Assembly: GCF_016834655.1 (NCBI RefSeq)
Contig: NZ_JAENHP010000002.1
Location: forward strand, 496,001-560,000
Length of the DNA stretch: 64,000 bases
Origin: Paractinoplanes ovalisporus
GTDB lineage: Bacteria; Actinomycetota; Actinomycetes; Mycobacteriales; Micromonosporaceae
Reading direction: 5' to 3'
Of the stretch, positions 1 to 8,672 are shown piece by piece; within the stretch, counting starts at the first letter, position 1; each line of letters starts with the position of its first letter. Under the pieces are notes generated by a model. That model made no database searches, had not been told where the DNA came from, and saw nothing but the letters and a program-made list of their open reading frames with translations. The position numbers and the translations under genes are program-made.

Positions 1-1
1 G

Positions 2-61
2 CTCCGGGCAAGGCGCCGCTTGACGTGTCTACTCCGGACAAGGCGCCTCCTGACACGGCAA
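2..61. repeat. 30-bp tandem duplication across the kinase stop codon
   Basis: Units 2-31 and 32-61 match at about 23 of 30 positions (both start ctccgg.caaggcgcc). The kinase stop TAG (31-29, minus strand) lies in the left unit, so the last codons (QEAPCPE) are echoed downstream as QAAPCPE. This is the same style of 3'-end repeat as at 2901-3068. Confidence 0.65.
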
Positions 62-1468
62 CCAGGCCTCCAACCGGAACCGATCTCCCTCGGCGCCGTA
101 CTCCACCCGCCCCCCGGCCAGGGCCACCCGCTCGCCCACCCCGATGAGACCGCTGCCGGACCCCGGCACGTGCTCGCGGCTCCCGTTCCCGGAGTGCCCG
201 CCCATCGAGTTGGTCACCAGGATCCGCAGATCGCGCCCCCCGCCGCCCTCGAGTAACACGGCGACGTCACCGCCCGGCGCATGTTTCCGCGCGTTGGTCA
301 ACGCCTCCTGCACCACCCGATACGCCGTACGCTCCAACTCCTGCGACGGCACCGGCCGCGGCACCACCCAAGCGAAGTCGATGTTCATCCCCGACGTGCG
401 GGCCTCGGTCAGCAGATCGGGCAGATCGGAGAACCGCGGCTGCGGCGGCTCGGCCCGAACCCCACCGCCCTCGCCGTCCGGCCCGCTCAGCCGCAGGTAT
501 TCGGCAACCTTCGCCCGGACCTCGCTCATGTCGCCGCCGGCCCCACGTCCGTCGTCGACCTGCTGGGCGCCGGCGTCGCCGGTGTCGCTCCCCTCGTCGG
601 GGCCGCCGCGCGTGCCGGGGGCGCTGCGCGTGCCGGGGGCGCTGCCATTGCCGGGGTCGCTCCCACCGCCGTACGGGGAAAGGTCTTGAACGTCGGCGCT
701 GCTGCGCAGGACACCGATCACGGCTCGCAACTCCTCCAAGGCCTCGTGGGAGCTGACACGGATGCTGCGGGCGGCCGTCGCGATCTCTTCCGGCTCGGCG
801 TCGGTGCGCACCTCGAGGGCGCCCGCGTGCAGGCTCACCAACGACATCCGGTGGGCCAGCACGTCGTGCATCTCGCGGGCGATGCGGGCCCGCTCGGTGA
901 GCCGGGCCTGTTCCATGCGCAGCTCGGCCTGGGCCTGGGCGGTCGCCGCCTCACCGCGTAGCGACGTTGTCAGGTGCCGGTAGGCCTTGAGGAACAGCCC
1001 CCACCCCACCGCGGCCAGCCCGGTGACCGAGCGCATGAGCAGGTCGACCCAGAGGTCGAACGGCGGCTCGTGCTGAAGCAGGAAATAGAGGGCGCCCGTG
1101 CCGACGTGGAGGACGACAAGCATCAGAACCAGCGGCGCGCGGCGGCGGATCGCGACCGTGAACAGGGCGACCAGGATCGCGCCGGTCGCCATCACCGAGA
1201 TCGCGCCGACGGGGAGCAGGATCAGGCACAGCGCGAGCGGCCGGCTCCGGCGCACCACAAGGGACAACGCGCAGACGATGCCGATGGCCACGTCGGCCTG
1301 CCACGGGATGGCCGCGTGGGCGGAGGTCGCGTCGCCGAGCGGCACCATGACCGCGCCGTAGGTCAGAGCACAGAGGACGGCGATGAGATCGGCCGTCCGG
1401 TCGCGCACGGCCGCACGCCGGCTGCCCGGCGGACCGGGAACCAGCAAGGCGAACAGAAGCGACGACAT
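29..1468 (-). CDS. NarL/DesK-type sensor histidine kinase
   Basis: 479-residue membrane sensor kinase that should autophosphorylate and pass phosphate to a LuxR-type regulator, probably encoded just beyond the left edge. Residues about 25-165 hold several hydrophobic segments. The HisKA_3 box is at 193-215 (ARIAREMHDVLAHR, His201), the N box near ALTNARKHAPGG (389-400) and the G box GSGSGLIGVGERV (436-448). Between the dimerisation and ATPase domains (about 262-315) there is a Gly/Pro/Ser-rich insert with SAPGTR repeats, encoded by an 18-bp tandem repeat. The C-terminus EAPCPE is repeated after the stop in a 30-bp duplication. Family known; ligand unknown. Transcribed divergently from the hydrolase at 1578. 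Confidence 0.9.
   Translation of the reverse strand: MSSLLFALLVPGPPGSRRAAVRDRTADLIAVLCALTYGAVMVPLGDATSAHAAIPWQADVAIGIVCALSLVVRRSRPLALCLILLPVGAISVMATGAILVALFTVAIRRRAPLVLMLVVLHVGTGALYFLLQHEPPFDLWVDLLMRSVTGLAAVGWGLFLKAYRHLTTSLRGEAATAQAQAELRMEQARLTERARIAREMHDVLAHRMSLVSLHAGALEVRTDAEPEEIATAARSIRVSSHEALEELRAVIGVLRSSADVQDLSPYGGGSDPGNGSAPGTRSAPGTRGGPDEGSDTGDAGAQQVDDGRGAGGDMSEVRAKVAEYLRLSGPDGEGGGVRAEPPQPRFSDLPDLLTEARTSGMNIDFAWVVPRPVPSQELERTAYRVVQEALTNARKHAPGGDVAVLLEGGGGRDLRILVTNSMGGHSGNGSREHVPGSGSGLIGVGERVALAGGRVEYGAEGDRFRLEAWLPCQEAPCPE
605..658. repeat. 18-bp tandem repeat inside the sensor kinase gene (3 units)
   Basis: Units 605-622, 623-640 and 641-658; the first two differ at one position (gctgcgcgtgccgggggc type) and the third is diverged. 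Read on the minus strand the unit encodes SAPGTR-like hexapeptides in the linker between the kinase DHp and ATPase domains. The 18-bp unit keeps the frame. Confidence 0.8.
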
Positions 1469-1577
1469 GGGCGCAGCTTACGAGGCTCGGAGTCGGTTGA
1501 GGACCTACCAAAGTACTGGGTCGACCCCCGACCGATGGCGGCTGTGCTTTCAGCGGCAGGCCGCGATCCTCTGCGGC

Positions 1578-2921
1578 ATGACATTTCTTCCAGCGCTTCT
1601 CTGGGTCCTGCCGGCCGCCGTGTGGGGAGCTGTCGCGGGCTGGTGGACGCCGCGCGGCCCGCTCACCATCACCCAGGCCCTCTGCTCGGTGGCGGTCAGT
1701 GTCGCGATCGGGTGGTCGGCCGGTCGGTTCGGCCGTTCCCGCCTCGTGTGGCTGGTCGTGCCGCTCTCTTTCCTTATAACTCTCGAGCTGGCCCGTTCCG
1801 GGGTGCCCGGCCCCTCGACCGGGCCTCCCCACGGCAGCCCGTTCGGGGTGATCGCCCTCGTCGCCGGTCGGGGCCTGCAGCTGGCGCTGACGTTGCTGCC
1901 ACTCCTGCTGGCCCTGGCGGCCGGGCGCGGCATCAGACGGCGGGTCCTCTTCACGATCCCGGCCGCCGCTCTGCTGCTCTTCACGGCGGCGGTGGCCGTC
2001 CCGGCCCGCACCGCCGGCATTCCGAGCGGGGTCGCTGAGCTGACGCGTGTCGGCCGGTTGGGCGTCATGATCCGCGGTGCGCACGCCGACGCGCCGGTGC
2101 TGCTGTTCGTCCCAGGGGCGCCCGGTGGCTCCGAGCTCGGCAACGTCCGCACCCATCTGGGCGCGGTCGAGCAGCGGTTCGTGATGGCGACGCTCGACCG
2201 GCGGGGCGGCGGATCCTCCTATCCCGCGCTCGACCCGGCCTCCCGCGTCACCGTCGATCGGATGGTCGACGACATCATCGAGGTCACCGACTATCTGCGT
2301 CAGCGCTTCGGACAAGACAAGATCTACCTGTACGGGCATTCGGGCGGCTCGGTTCTGTCGGTGCTCGCGGTGCAGCGCCATCCGGAGAAGTTCCGCGCCT
2401 ACATCGGCTCCGGCCAGGGCGTCGATCTGCTGGCGAGCGACCGCATCTTCTACGACGACATCCTCGCCTGGGCCCGGTCGAACGGCCGCGACGAGGTCGT
2501 CCGGCAGATGACCGCGCTCGGCCCACCGCCATATCCCGGCGTCTGGGGCTACGAGCCGATCATGACGTACGAGGGGGAGGTGTACGACCAGCGGCCGCTG
2601 GAGTTCGGGCTGGGCGTCCGGGAGTTCACGCTGCTCCAGAAGATCCACGTGCTGAACGCCGTCCTCGACACGTGGGACGTGCTCTACCCGCGCATGCAGG
2701 ACATCGACCTGCGCCGCGACGCACCGAGCCTGGAGGTGCCGGCCTGGTTCGTCATGGGCGGCAACGAGATGCGCGGGCTCCGGGTGCTCTTCGAGGATTG
2801 GTACGCCCAGTTGCGGGCGCCGCGGAAGAAACTCGTCATCGTGCCGGGCGCGGGGCACCCGGTGCAGTTCGAGCAGCCGGACCGTTTCGTCGAGGTGCTG
2901 GACGATGTGCTCGCCGGATGA
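1578..2921 (+). CDS. membrane-anchored alpha/beta hydrolase
   Basis: 447-residue protein. The first about 145 residues form four hydrophobic segments; residues 160-447 are an alpha/beta-hydrolase domain of the proline-iminopeptidase type. The nucleophile elbow GHSGGS is at 253-258 (Ser255) and the catalytic His is probably in GAGHPVQFE near the C-terminus. The hydrolase domain follows the last membrane segment, so it may face outside (inference). The frame is open upstream to 1383, but that part overlaps the divergent kinase; ATG 1578 begins a typical membrane N-terminus (MTFLPALLWVLP). The last codons DDVLAG lie in the first unit of a 42-bp tandem repeat. Substrate unknown. Confidence 0.85.
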   Translation: MTFLPALLWVLPAAVWGAVAGWWTPRGPLTITQALCSVAVSVAIGWSAGRFGRSRLVWLVVPLSFLITLELARSGVPGPSTGPPHGSPFGVIALVAGRGLQLALTLLPLLLALAAGRGIRRRVLFTIPAAALLLFTAAVAVPARTAGIPSGVAELTRVGRLGVMIRGAHADAPVLLFVPGAPGGSELGNVRTHLGAVEQRFVMATLDRRGGGSSYPALDPASRVTVDRMVDDIIEVTDYLRQRFGQDKIYLYGHSGGSVLSVLAVQRHPEKFRAYIGSGQGVDLLASDRIFYDDILAWARSNGRDEVVRQMTALGPPPYPGVWGYEPIMTYEGEVYDQRPLEFGLGVREFTLLQKIHVLNAVLDTWDVLYPRMQDIDLRRDAPSLEVPAWFVMGGNEMRGLRVLFEDWYAQLRAPRKKLVIVPGAGHPVQFEQPDRFVEVLDDVLAG

Positions 2922-3068
2922 AGAGGGTCAGTGGCCCAACTGGATGGTGTGCCCGCCGGATGAAGAGGGCCAGTGGACCCACTGGATGATGTGCTCGCCG
3001 GATGTATGGGGCCGGTGGCCGAGCTGCCTTATGTGTTCGCCGGATGTATGGGGCCGGTGGCCCAAGCG
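2901..3068. repeat. 42-bp tandem repeat, four units, at the hydrolase 3' end
   Basis: Units at 2901-2942, 2943-2984, 2985-3026 and 3027-3068. Each has the core gtg(c/t)(t/c)cgccggatg followed by aagaggg.cagtgg (units 1-2) or tatggggccggtgg (units 3-4). Unit 1 contains the hydrolase stop codon. Because 42 is a multiple of three, one frame reads as a 14-residue repeat (M/V-C-S/P-P-D-x-x-G-Q/R-W), but no separate gene is supported. Units 1-2 and 3-4 form two sub-pairs, which suggests stepwise duplication. Confidence 0.9.
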
Positions 3069-3108
3069 GAGGCTCTCGATCCCCTTGAACCACCGGCAAC
3101 CCTCTTCG

Positions 3109-4914
3109 CTACCCGTTCGTGGCCGGGCTAACCACTCCGGAGAGGACTTCTGGAAGAAGTTCGGCGAGCACGGCCAAGCCGTCGCGGCTCAGCACCGACT
3201 CCGGGTGGAACTGGATCCCGGCGAATCCGGGCCCGCGCAGGGCGTGCACGGCCGAGTCGTGCGGGTCCCGGGCGATCTCCACGACGCCGTACGGGGTGGT
3301 TGCGGCCGCCTCGGGAGCGAGCGCGGTGAAGCTCGAATAGAAGCCCACTCGTCGCGTGGTGCCGAAGAGGTCAACCTCGCGGGCCAGGCCCTGATAGGGC
3401 GAGTCTCGCCGGTGCAGCCGCAGGCCGAGCAGCGAGGAGAGGATCTGATGGCCCAGGCATACGGCGAACAGCGGCTTCCGGTCGTCGAGCCGGGCCTTGA
3501 TCAGCCCGCGCATCGTCGCCATCTTGGGGCCGGCGAGGTCGCCCGGGTCACCCGGTCCGGGGCCCACGATCGTGATGTCGGCCTCGGGCACGGCGGCGTC
3601 CCAGGGGACGACCGTGACCGCCAGGCCCAGCGCCTTGAGCTGGTGGGCGAGCATCGCCGTGAAGGTGTCCTCGCCGTCGACGATCACGGCCGAGCGCCCG
3701 GCCAGCTCGGGCACGACGAGCGCGTCCGGCGCCCGCGAGTCGAGCCAGAAGCGGGCCAGGTCGTCGTTGCGGGCGGCCAGGGCGGCGCGCACCTCGGGCG
3801 ACTCGGCTTCCGCGCGTACGGGCCGGGGCCGGGAGTCGACCGCACCGAGCGCCGCCAGAATGCCGGCCGCCTTGGTGTGCGTCTCGGCAACCTCGCCGGC
3901 CGCGGTCGAGTGTCTTACGAGCGTCGCCCCGACCGGCACGCGCAGGGCGCCCTCGGGCGAGATCTCCGCCGTGCGGATCAGGATGGGCGCGTCCAGCGTC
4001 TGCCGGCCCTGGTCGTCGTGGTCGAGCAGGGCCAGCACCCCGGCGTAGTAGCCGCGGCCTCGGCGCTCGTGCCGGGCGATCACGCGGCAGGCGTTCTCGA
4101 TCGGGCTGCCGGTGACCGTGGGCGCGAACATGGTCTCGCGCAGCACGTCGCGCACGTCGAGCGAGCCGCGGCCGGCGAGCAGATACTCGGTGTGGGTCAG
4201 GTGGGTCATCTGCTTCAGATAGGGCCCGGCGACCTGACCGCCGTGCTCGGCCACGGTCGCCATCATCTTGAGCTCCTCGTCGAGCACCATGTAGAGCTCC
4301 TCGATCTCCTTCGGGTCGCGGAGGAAGTCGAGCAGGCGGCCGGAGCCGTTGCGGAAGGTGCCGCTGATCGGGTTCATCATCGTGATGCCGTCGGCGACGC
4401 TGACGTGCCGTTCCGGGGTGGCGCCGACCAGGACGCGGGTGCCCGTGTGCACGAGGAACGTCCAGTAGGTGCCGCGCTCGGCGGCGAGCAACCGGCCGAA
4501 GGCGGCCCGGGCCGCGGCGACGGGGTCTCCGTCGACCCGGGCGTTGAAGACGCGATGGATCACGAAGTTGGCGCCCTCGCCGTGGCCGATCTCGTCGCGC
4601 AGCACCTCCTCGACGATCGCTCCGTACTCGTCGTCGGAGAGGTCGAACCCGCCGTCGCTGATGCTCAGCGGGCCGGGCGGGAAGGCGTCCAGCGGTTCCG
4701 TGTGGGAGGAGCGCACGACGAGGCATTCGAGTGGGGCGCCGTCGTCGACGCAGTCGAAGCCGCGTTCGGTGATCTGGCGGTACGGGATGACCGCGAGTGT
4801 GGGGCGGCCGCGGTGCAGCGGGATGTCGTCGAGCGTGGCGACGGTGACGACGTCACCGCTCAGCACCTCGACGTGGTCGGCGCCGTCGCGGTGGAGCAGG
4901 GCGAAAGGTCGCAT
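3109..4914 (-). CDS. fused anthranilate synthase (TrpEG / PhzE-type), attenuator-controlled
   Basis: 601-residue fusion of a chorismate-using TrpE-like domain (about 1-375) and a glutamine amidotransferase domain (about 400-601). The latter has nucleophile Cys486 (FAVCLGHQ) and the His570/Glu572 pair (IQFHPES). The TrpE half has TGSPIENA and RGRGYYAGVLALLD. Architecture and N-terminus (MRPFALLHRDGADHVEVLSGD) match the PhzE/SgcD-like 'anthranilate synthase family', whose members make anthranilate or 2-amino-2-deoxyisochorismate; sequence alone does not decide which. The upstream frame runs into a terminator hairpin, so ATG 4914 with AAAGGA six bases upstream is chosen. The Trp-codon attenuator argues for anthranilate/tryptophan supply. 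No other trp gene is adjacent. Confidence 0.9.
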   Translation of the reverse strand: MRPFALLHRDGADHVEVLSGDVVTVATLDDIPLHRGRPTLAVIPYRQITERGFDCVDDGAPLECLVVRSSHTEPLDAFPPGPLSISDGGFDLSDDEYGAIVEEVLRDEIGHGEGANFVIHRVFNARVDGDPVAAARAAFGRLLAAERGTYWTFLVHTGTRVLVGATPERHVSVADGITMMNPISGTFRNGSGRLLDFLRDPKEIEELYMVLDEELKMMATVAEHGGQVAGPYLKQMTHLTHTEYLLAGRGSLDVRDVLRETMFAPTVTGSPIENACRVIARHERRGRGYYAGVLALLDHDDQGRQTLDAPILIRTAEISPEGALRVPVGATLVRHSTAAGEVAETHTKAAGILAALGAVDSRPRPVRAEAESPEVRAALAARNDDLARFWLDSRAPDALVVPELAGRSAVIVDGEDTFTAMLAHQLKALGLAVTVVPWDAAVPEADITIVGPGPGDPGDLAGPKMATMRGLIKARLDDRKPLFAVCLGHQILSSLLGLRLHRRDSPYQGLAREVDLFGTTRRVGFYSSFTALAPEAAATTPYGVVEIARDPHDSAVHALRGPGFAGIQFHPESVLSRDGLAVLAELLPEVLSGVVSPATNG

Positions 4915-4963
4915 GGTGGTCCTTTTCCGGGTCTCGGCGGCGCCGACCGAGGCCCGGCCACGC

Positions 4964-4990
4964 AAAACGGCCGCCTCGGGGAGGCGGCCG
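4964..4990 (-). terminator. attenuator terminator hairpin
   Basis: Perfect 10-bp GC stem with a 3-nt loop (4978-4980) followed by TTTTGCG on the minus strand. It sits 50 bases upstream of the anthranilate synthase start, so it can end transcription before the gene when tryptophan is plentiful. Confidence 0.88.
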
Positions 4991-5038
4991 CGTGGTGGGT
5001 TACGCGCGGAGAGAGTGGCCGCCGGTCAGGCGGGCCAC
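4964..5038 (-). promoter_or_regulatory. tryptophan transcription attenuator (1:2, 2:3 and 3:4 structures)
   Basis: Read on the minus strand. Region 1 GTGGCC (5038-5033, overlapping the Trp codons) pairs with region 2 GGCCAC (5020-5015). Region 2 GGCGGCC (5023-5017) can instead pair with region 3 GGCCGCC (4989-4983). Region 3 is the 5' arm of a perfect 10-bp terminator stem, CGGCCGCCTC / GAGGCGGCCG (4990-4981 with 4977-4968), followed by TTTT (4967-4964). All three alternative pairings expected of a classic attenuator are visible. Confidence 0.88.
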
Positions 5039-5061
5039 CAGTTCATTCGCGCGTGCAGCAT
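5026..5061 (-). CDS. trp leader peptide MLHARMNWWPA
   Basis: An 11-codon ORF, ATG at 5061 and TGA at 5028-5026, with tandem Trp codons (5040-5035) inside the first arm of a leader hairpin. Ribosome stalling at these codons when Trp-tRNA is scarce would free region 2 to form the antiterminator. The position and the tandem Trp codons match actinomycete trpE leaders. It lies 111 bases upstream of the anthranilate synthase ATG. Confidence 0.85.
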   Translation of the reverse strand: MLHARMNWWPA

Positions 5062-5243
5062 GGGCCAGAGCCTACGGCCCGCGACGAACCGCACACCAGC
5101 CCCGTCCCATTTTTCCCGCAAAGGGGGTCCGTGAGCAGGAGCCGGACACGCGCGAGGCGAGGCTCGGACCGCAGCGTCGCGGCGCTACTGGCGTGGCGGC
5201 GGTGGCCCGGCGCGGGCTGTGGGGTGCGCCGGGCCGGAGCCGG

Positions 5244-5477
5244 TCAGGCGGCGAAGGCGGAGCGGACGGCGCTTCGGGCCCAGCGCATGCGGCCGGTGGC
5301 GCAGTCGGGGTGTTCGCCGAACTCCTGGGCCACCAGCTCGGCGCAGCGGGCCTCGCCGAGGCGGTGGACCGTGGCGGTCACCGCCTCGCGGATCAGCTCG
5401 GGTGTCGGGCGCTGGGAACGCTGCACGTGGGAGACGAACAGGGCTTCGGACCTGACGTCCTCGAGGACGATGCTCAT
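5244..5477 (-). CDS. small conserved-type protein of unknown function (77 aa)
   Basis: 77 residues starting MSIVLEDVRSEALFVSHVQ, with SQRPTPELIREAVTATVHRLG and a Cys near 45. ATG 5477 has a strong AGGAGG seven bases upstream, while the longer open frame lacks such support. It looks like a small helical cytosolic protein of a kind seen repeatedly in actinomycetes, but I assign no function. It is divergent from the CheY-like regulator at 5680. Confidence 0.75.
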   Translation of the reverse strand: MSIVLEDVRSEALFVSHVQRSQRPTPELIREAVTATVHRLGEARCAELVAQEFGEHPDCATGRMRWARSAVRSAFAA

Positions 5478-5679
5478 CGGAACCTCCTGCCGGGCGGAGC
5501 AAGTGGGGTCTGCAACCAGAACACCCGAGCGCGGATGCATGTCCGCTGCACGCGCGTTGCGCATTGGTTGCATAGGGCGCGGGGGCACCGGCATTCCCGG
5601 AGCGGCCTCACAACCCGGACTAACCGGATATGGTCCCGATAAGTAGCGAAAGCTGCGCAACCAACCGAGGGGGATTGCC

Positions 5680-6054
<375 letters not shown>

Positions 6055-6084
6055 GGCCCGAGCGGGCGGGCGCGCGTCGGGACG

Positions 6085-7578
6085 ATGCGACGTGACGGGA
6101 CCGTCGGGAGGCTGCTGAGCCGGGCCTTCGCGGTTCTGGTCGCGCTCATCGTCGGATCCGGGCTGGCCGAGCTGGCCGCTGTGCTGGTGCAGCACCGGGC
6201 CGTGCAGCAGCTGACCGGCGAGGTGCAACCGCTGCAGCTGGCCAACGCCGAACTGCGCGCGGTGCTCACCGACGCCCAGCGGGGCCTGCGCGGATACCTG
6301 CTCACCGGCGACGAGCAGATGCTGGACACCTACTACGTGGCGCGCAGCGACTTCACGGTCGCGGGCGACGAGCTGCGCCGGCTCAGCGACCGCGACCATC
6401 TCGCCTCGGCCGACGACCAGATCGCGAAGGCGAACCTCTGGTGGGCCGTCGCCGAGCGGCAGCGCCTCGAACCGCCGCGCAGCAACGCCGCGATCCAGTA
6501 CGCCGAGCAGGGCAAACCGCTGTTCCAGAACTTCATCACGGCCAACGAGGACCTCCGCTTCGTCCTCGCGGCCCGCGCCGACAACCTTCGCAACCAGGCC
6601 ACCGCGCTGCAGGCCGCGGCGATCGCGGTCGTGTCCGTGCTGACCGTCGCGGCCGCGGTGGCCGCCGTGGTGACGGCCGTGCGCACGAGCCGCCGCATCA
6701 CCCGCCCCCTCGGTGCGGTGGTCGAGACGCTTGACCACGTACGGGATGGGAAGTTGGATGCCCGGGCCGACGTCACCAGTGGGCCGGCCGAGATCCGGGC
6801 GGTCGCCGAGGCCGTCAACGCGGCCGCCGAGCAGAGCGAGCACATTCGCCGGCACGAGGAGCAGGTCAGCGCCCGCCTCCAGGCGCTGGACACCGTCAAG
6901 ACCGACTTCATGTCGACCGTGTCGCACGAGCTGCGCACGCCGCTGACCAGCATCTCCGGCTATCTCGAGCTGATGCGCGACAGCGAGCCGGGCGAGTTGA
7001 GCGACGCGCAACGGCGGATGGTCGAGGTGATCTCGCGCAACACCAAGCGGCTGCGCGACCTGATCGAGGACATCCTCACGCTCTCGCGCATCGAATCGGG
7101 CACCTACACCAGCGACCGCACCCCGCTCGACCTGGCCAAACTCGTCGACAAAGCGGTGGTCGCGATCGGCCCGGTCGCGGCCAAGGGGTCGGTCGGCCTG
7201 CATCTGGACATTCGAGGCCCCTTGCCCGTACGGGGGGATGGCGCGCAATTGGACCGGGTACTCGACAACCTGCTCTCCAACGCGGTCAAGTTCACGCCGG
7301 CCGAGGGCACGGTGACGGTCCACGTCGAGCGGCGCGCCGACCGGGCGGTGCTGAAGGTGGCCGACACCGGGATGGGCATTCCCTCCGACGAGCAGCAGGC
7401 GCTGTTCGTGCGGTTCTTCCGGGCCACCAACGCGATCAAGCAGGCGGTTCCCGGCACGGGGCTGGGGCTGGCCATCGTCCGCACGATCATCGACAACCAC
7501 AGCGGCACCATCACGGTCGAGTCCACCGAGAACGTCGGCACCACGGTCACGGTGAGCCTGCCCGCCGAGACAGCCTGA
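6085..7578 (+). CDS. CHASE3-HAMP sensor histidine kinase
   Basis: 497 residues. Transmembrane segments lie near 13-35 and 178-199. They flank an extracellular CHASE3-like helical domain (about 37-175, with the QRGLRGYLLTGDEQML signature). HAMP is at about 200-260. HisKA has TVSHELRTPL (His281), and the HATPase_c domain carries LDNLLSNAVKFTP, DTGMGIP and GTGLGLAIV boxes. CHASE3 domains sense unknown extracytoplasmic signals. Likely partner is the CheY-like protein just upstream. Confidence 0.92.
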   Translation: MRRDGTVGRLLSRAFAVLVALIVGSGLAELAAVLVQHRAVQQLTGEVQPLQLANAELRAVLTDAQRGLRGYLLTGDEQMLDTYYVARSDFTVAGDELRRLSDRDHLASADDQIAKANLWWAVAERQRLEPPRSNAAIQYAEQGKPLFQNFITANEDLRFVLAARADNLRNQATALQAAAIAVVSVLTVAAAVAAVVTAVRTSRRITRPLGAVVETLDHVRDGKLDARADVTSGPAEIRAVAEAVNAAAEQSEHIRRHEEQVSARLQALDTVKTDFMSTVSHELRTPLTSISGYLELMRDSEPGELSDAQRRMVEVISRNTKRLRDLIEDILTLSRIESGTYTSDRTPLDLAKLVDKAVVAIGPVAAKGSVGLHLDIRGPLPVRGDGAQLDRVLDNLLSNAVKFTPAEGTVTVHVERRADRAVLKVADTGMGIPSDEQQALFVRFFRATNAIKQAVPGTGLGLAIVRTIIDNHSGTITVESTENVGTTVTVSLPAETA

Positions 7579-7631
7579 TCCGGTCGGGCAAAACGGATAT
7601 ATTCCTCGTATTGCGGGCGGGGAGGTGAGCC

Positions 7632-8672
7632 GTGTTCGAGCTGTTCAGCGTCACCATGGTGGCTCTGCTCGTGGTGGTGGCGGGGACCGCGGCGGGCATC
7701 GTGGTGGTTCGCATCTGGCGCCGGGTCCGGAACAACCGGCTGGCCGCGTTGGCCGCGGGGCCGCGCCGGGCGCTTCTCGCGTTCGTGGCCGACAACGGTG
7801 AAGAGGGCTCCGAAGACCTGATCGCCATCCCGGACGACGCCTGGCGGGCGTCCCTCCCGGCCGCGCTGGGGCTGCTGGGCAAGCTGCGCGGAGACGCGCA
7901 CGCCGCGCTCGTGTCGGTGTTCCTGCACCGGGGCGCCGCACGGGCCGCGCTGGCCGACCTGCACGCGCGCAGTGGGGTGCGGCGGGCGCGGGCGGCTCAG
8001 CTGCTCGGCGACCTCGAGCTGCGGGAAGCCGTACCGGATCTCTGTGGTCTTCTCACCGACCGCGACCACGAGGTCAGGGTGGTCGCGGTGCGGGCGCTCG
8101 GGCGGATCGGTGACGCCAAGGCCGCGTGGCGGCTGATCGCCAGCCTCGACCAGCACGATCCGGTTCCGTCGCTGCTGGCGACCCACGCGCTGGTGCAGAT
8201 GGGCCGGGACGCCGAGGTTGTGCTGTCGGCCGCGCTCGACCATCCGCAGGCACGGGTGCGGGCGGTCTGCCTGGACGCGCTCGGCCTCATCGGGGCGACG
8301 GGCGCGGTCGGCCGCATGGCGCGTGTTCTCGCCGAGGACGACATTCTTGACGTACGGGTCGCAGCCGCGGCCAACCTGGGCCGGCTCGGCGCCCGTGGGG
8401 CCCTGAAACCCCTGGTGGACGCGCTCGACCCGCCCGCCCCCGACCTGCTGCGGGCGGCTTCGGCCCGGGCGCTGGGCGACCTCGGGGCCCCGGCCGCGGT
8501 TCCGGCCCTGGCCGCCCACCTCGACGACGGCGAGTTCCAGATCGCGCACGAGGCCGCCCAGAGCCTGCGTCGCCTGGGTGGCCCGGGCCTGGTCGAGCTC
8601 CGCAGCCGCGACAACGACCACTGCCGCGAGGCCCTGGCCCTGGCGGAACCCGAACTGGTGGGCGCCGCTTGA
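7632..8672 (+). CDS. membrane-anchored HEAT-repeat protein
   Basis: 346 residues. One N-terminal transmembrane helix (about 5-27) with basic RIWRRVRNNR after it, then at least five HEAT-like helical repeats (for example HEVRVVAVRALGRIGDAKA, ARVRAVCLDALGLIGATGA, LLRAASARALGDLGAPAAV). GTG start with GGGGAGGTGAG upstream. HEAT arrays are protein-binding scaffolds; here the partner may be the glycosyltransferase encoded next (inference from operon). Its stop overlaps the start of a 43-codon ORF (TGATG). Confidence 0.88.
   Translation: MFELFSVTMVALLVVVAGTAAGIVVVRIWRRVRNNRLAALAAGPRRALLAFVADNGEEGSEDLIAIPDDAWRASLPAALGLLGKLRGDAHAALVSVFLHRGAARAALADLHARSGVRRARAAQLLGDLELREAVPDLCGLLTDRDHEVRVVAVRALGRIGDAKAAWRLIASLDQHDPVPSLLATHALVQMGRDAEVVLSAALDHPQARVRAVCLDALGLIGATGAVGRMARVLAEDDILDVRVAAAANLGRLGARGALKPLVDALDPPAPDLLRAASARALGDLGAPAAVPALAAHLDDGEFQIAHEAAQSLRRLGGPGLVELRSRDNDHCREALALAEPELVGAA

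Noticed and set aside
2905..5646. Very long plus-strand ORF covering the anthranilate synthase gene
   Set aside because: It is the antisense shadow of a well-supported gene; only its first 55 codons (the 42-bp repeat) are outside it and they match nothing.
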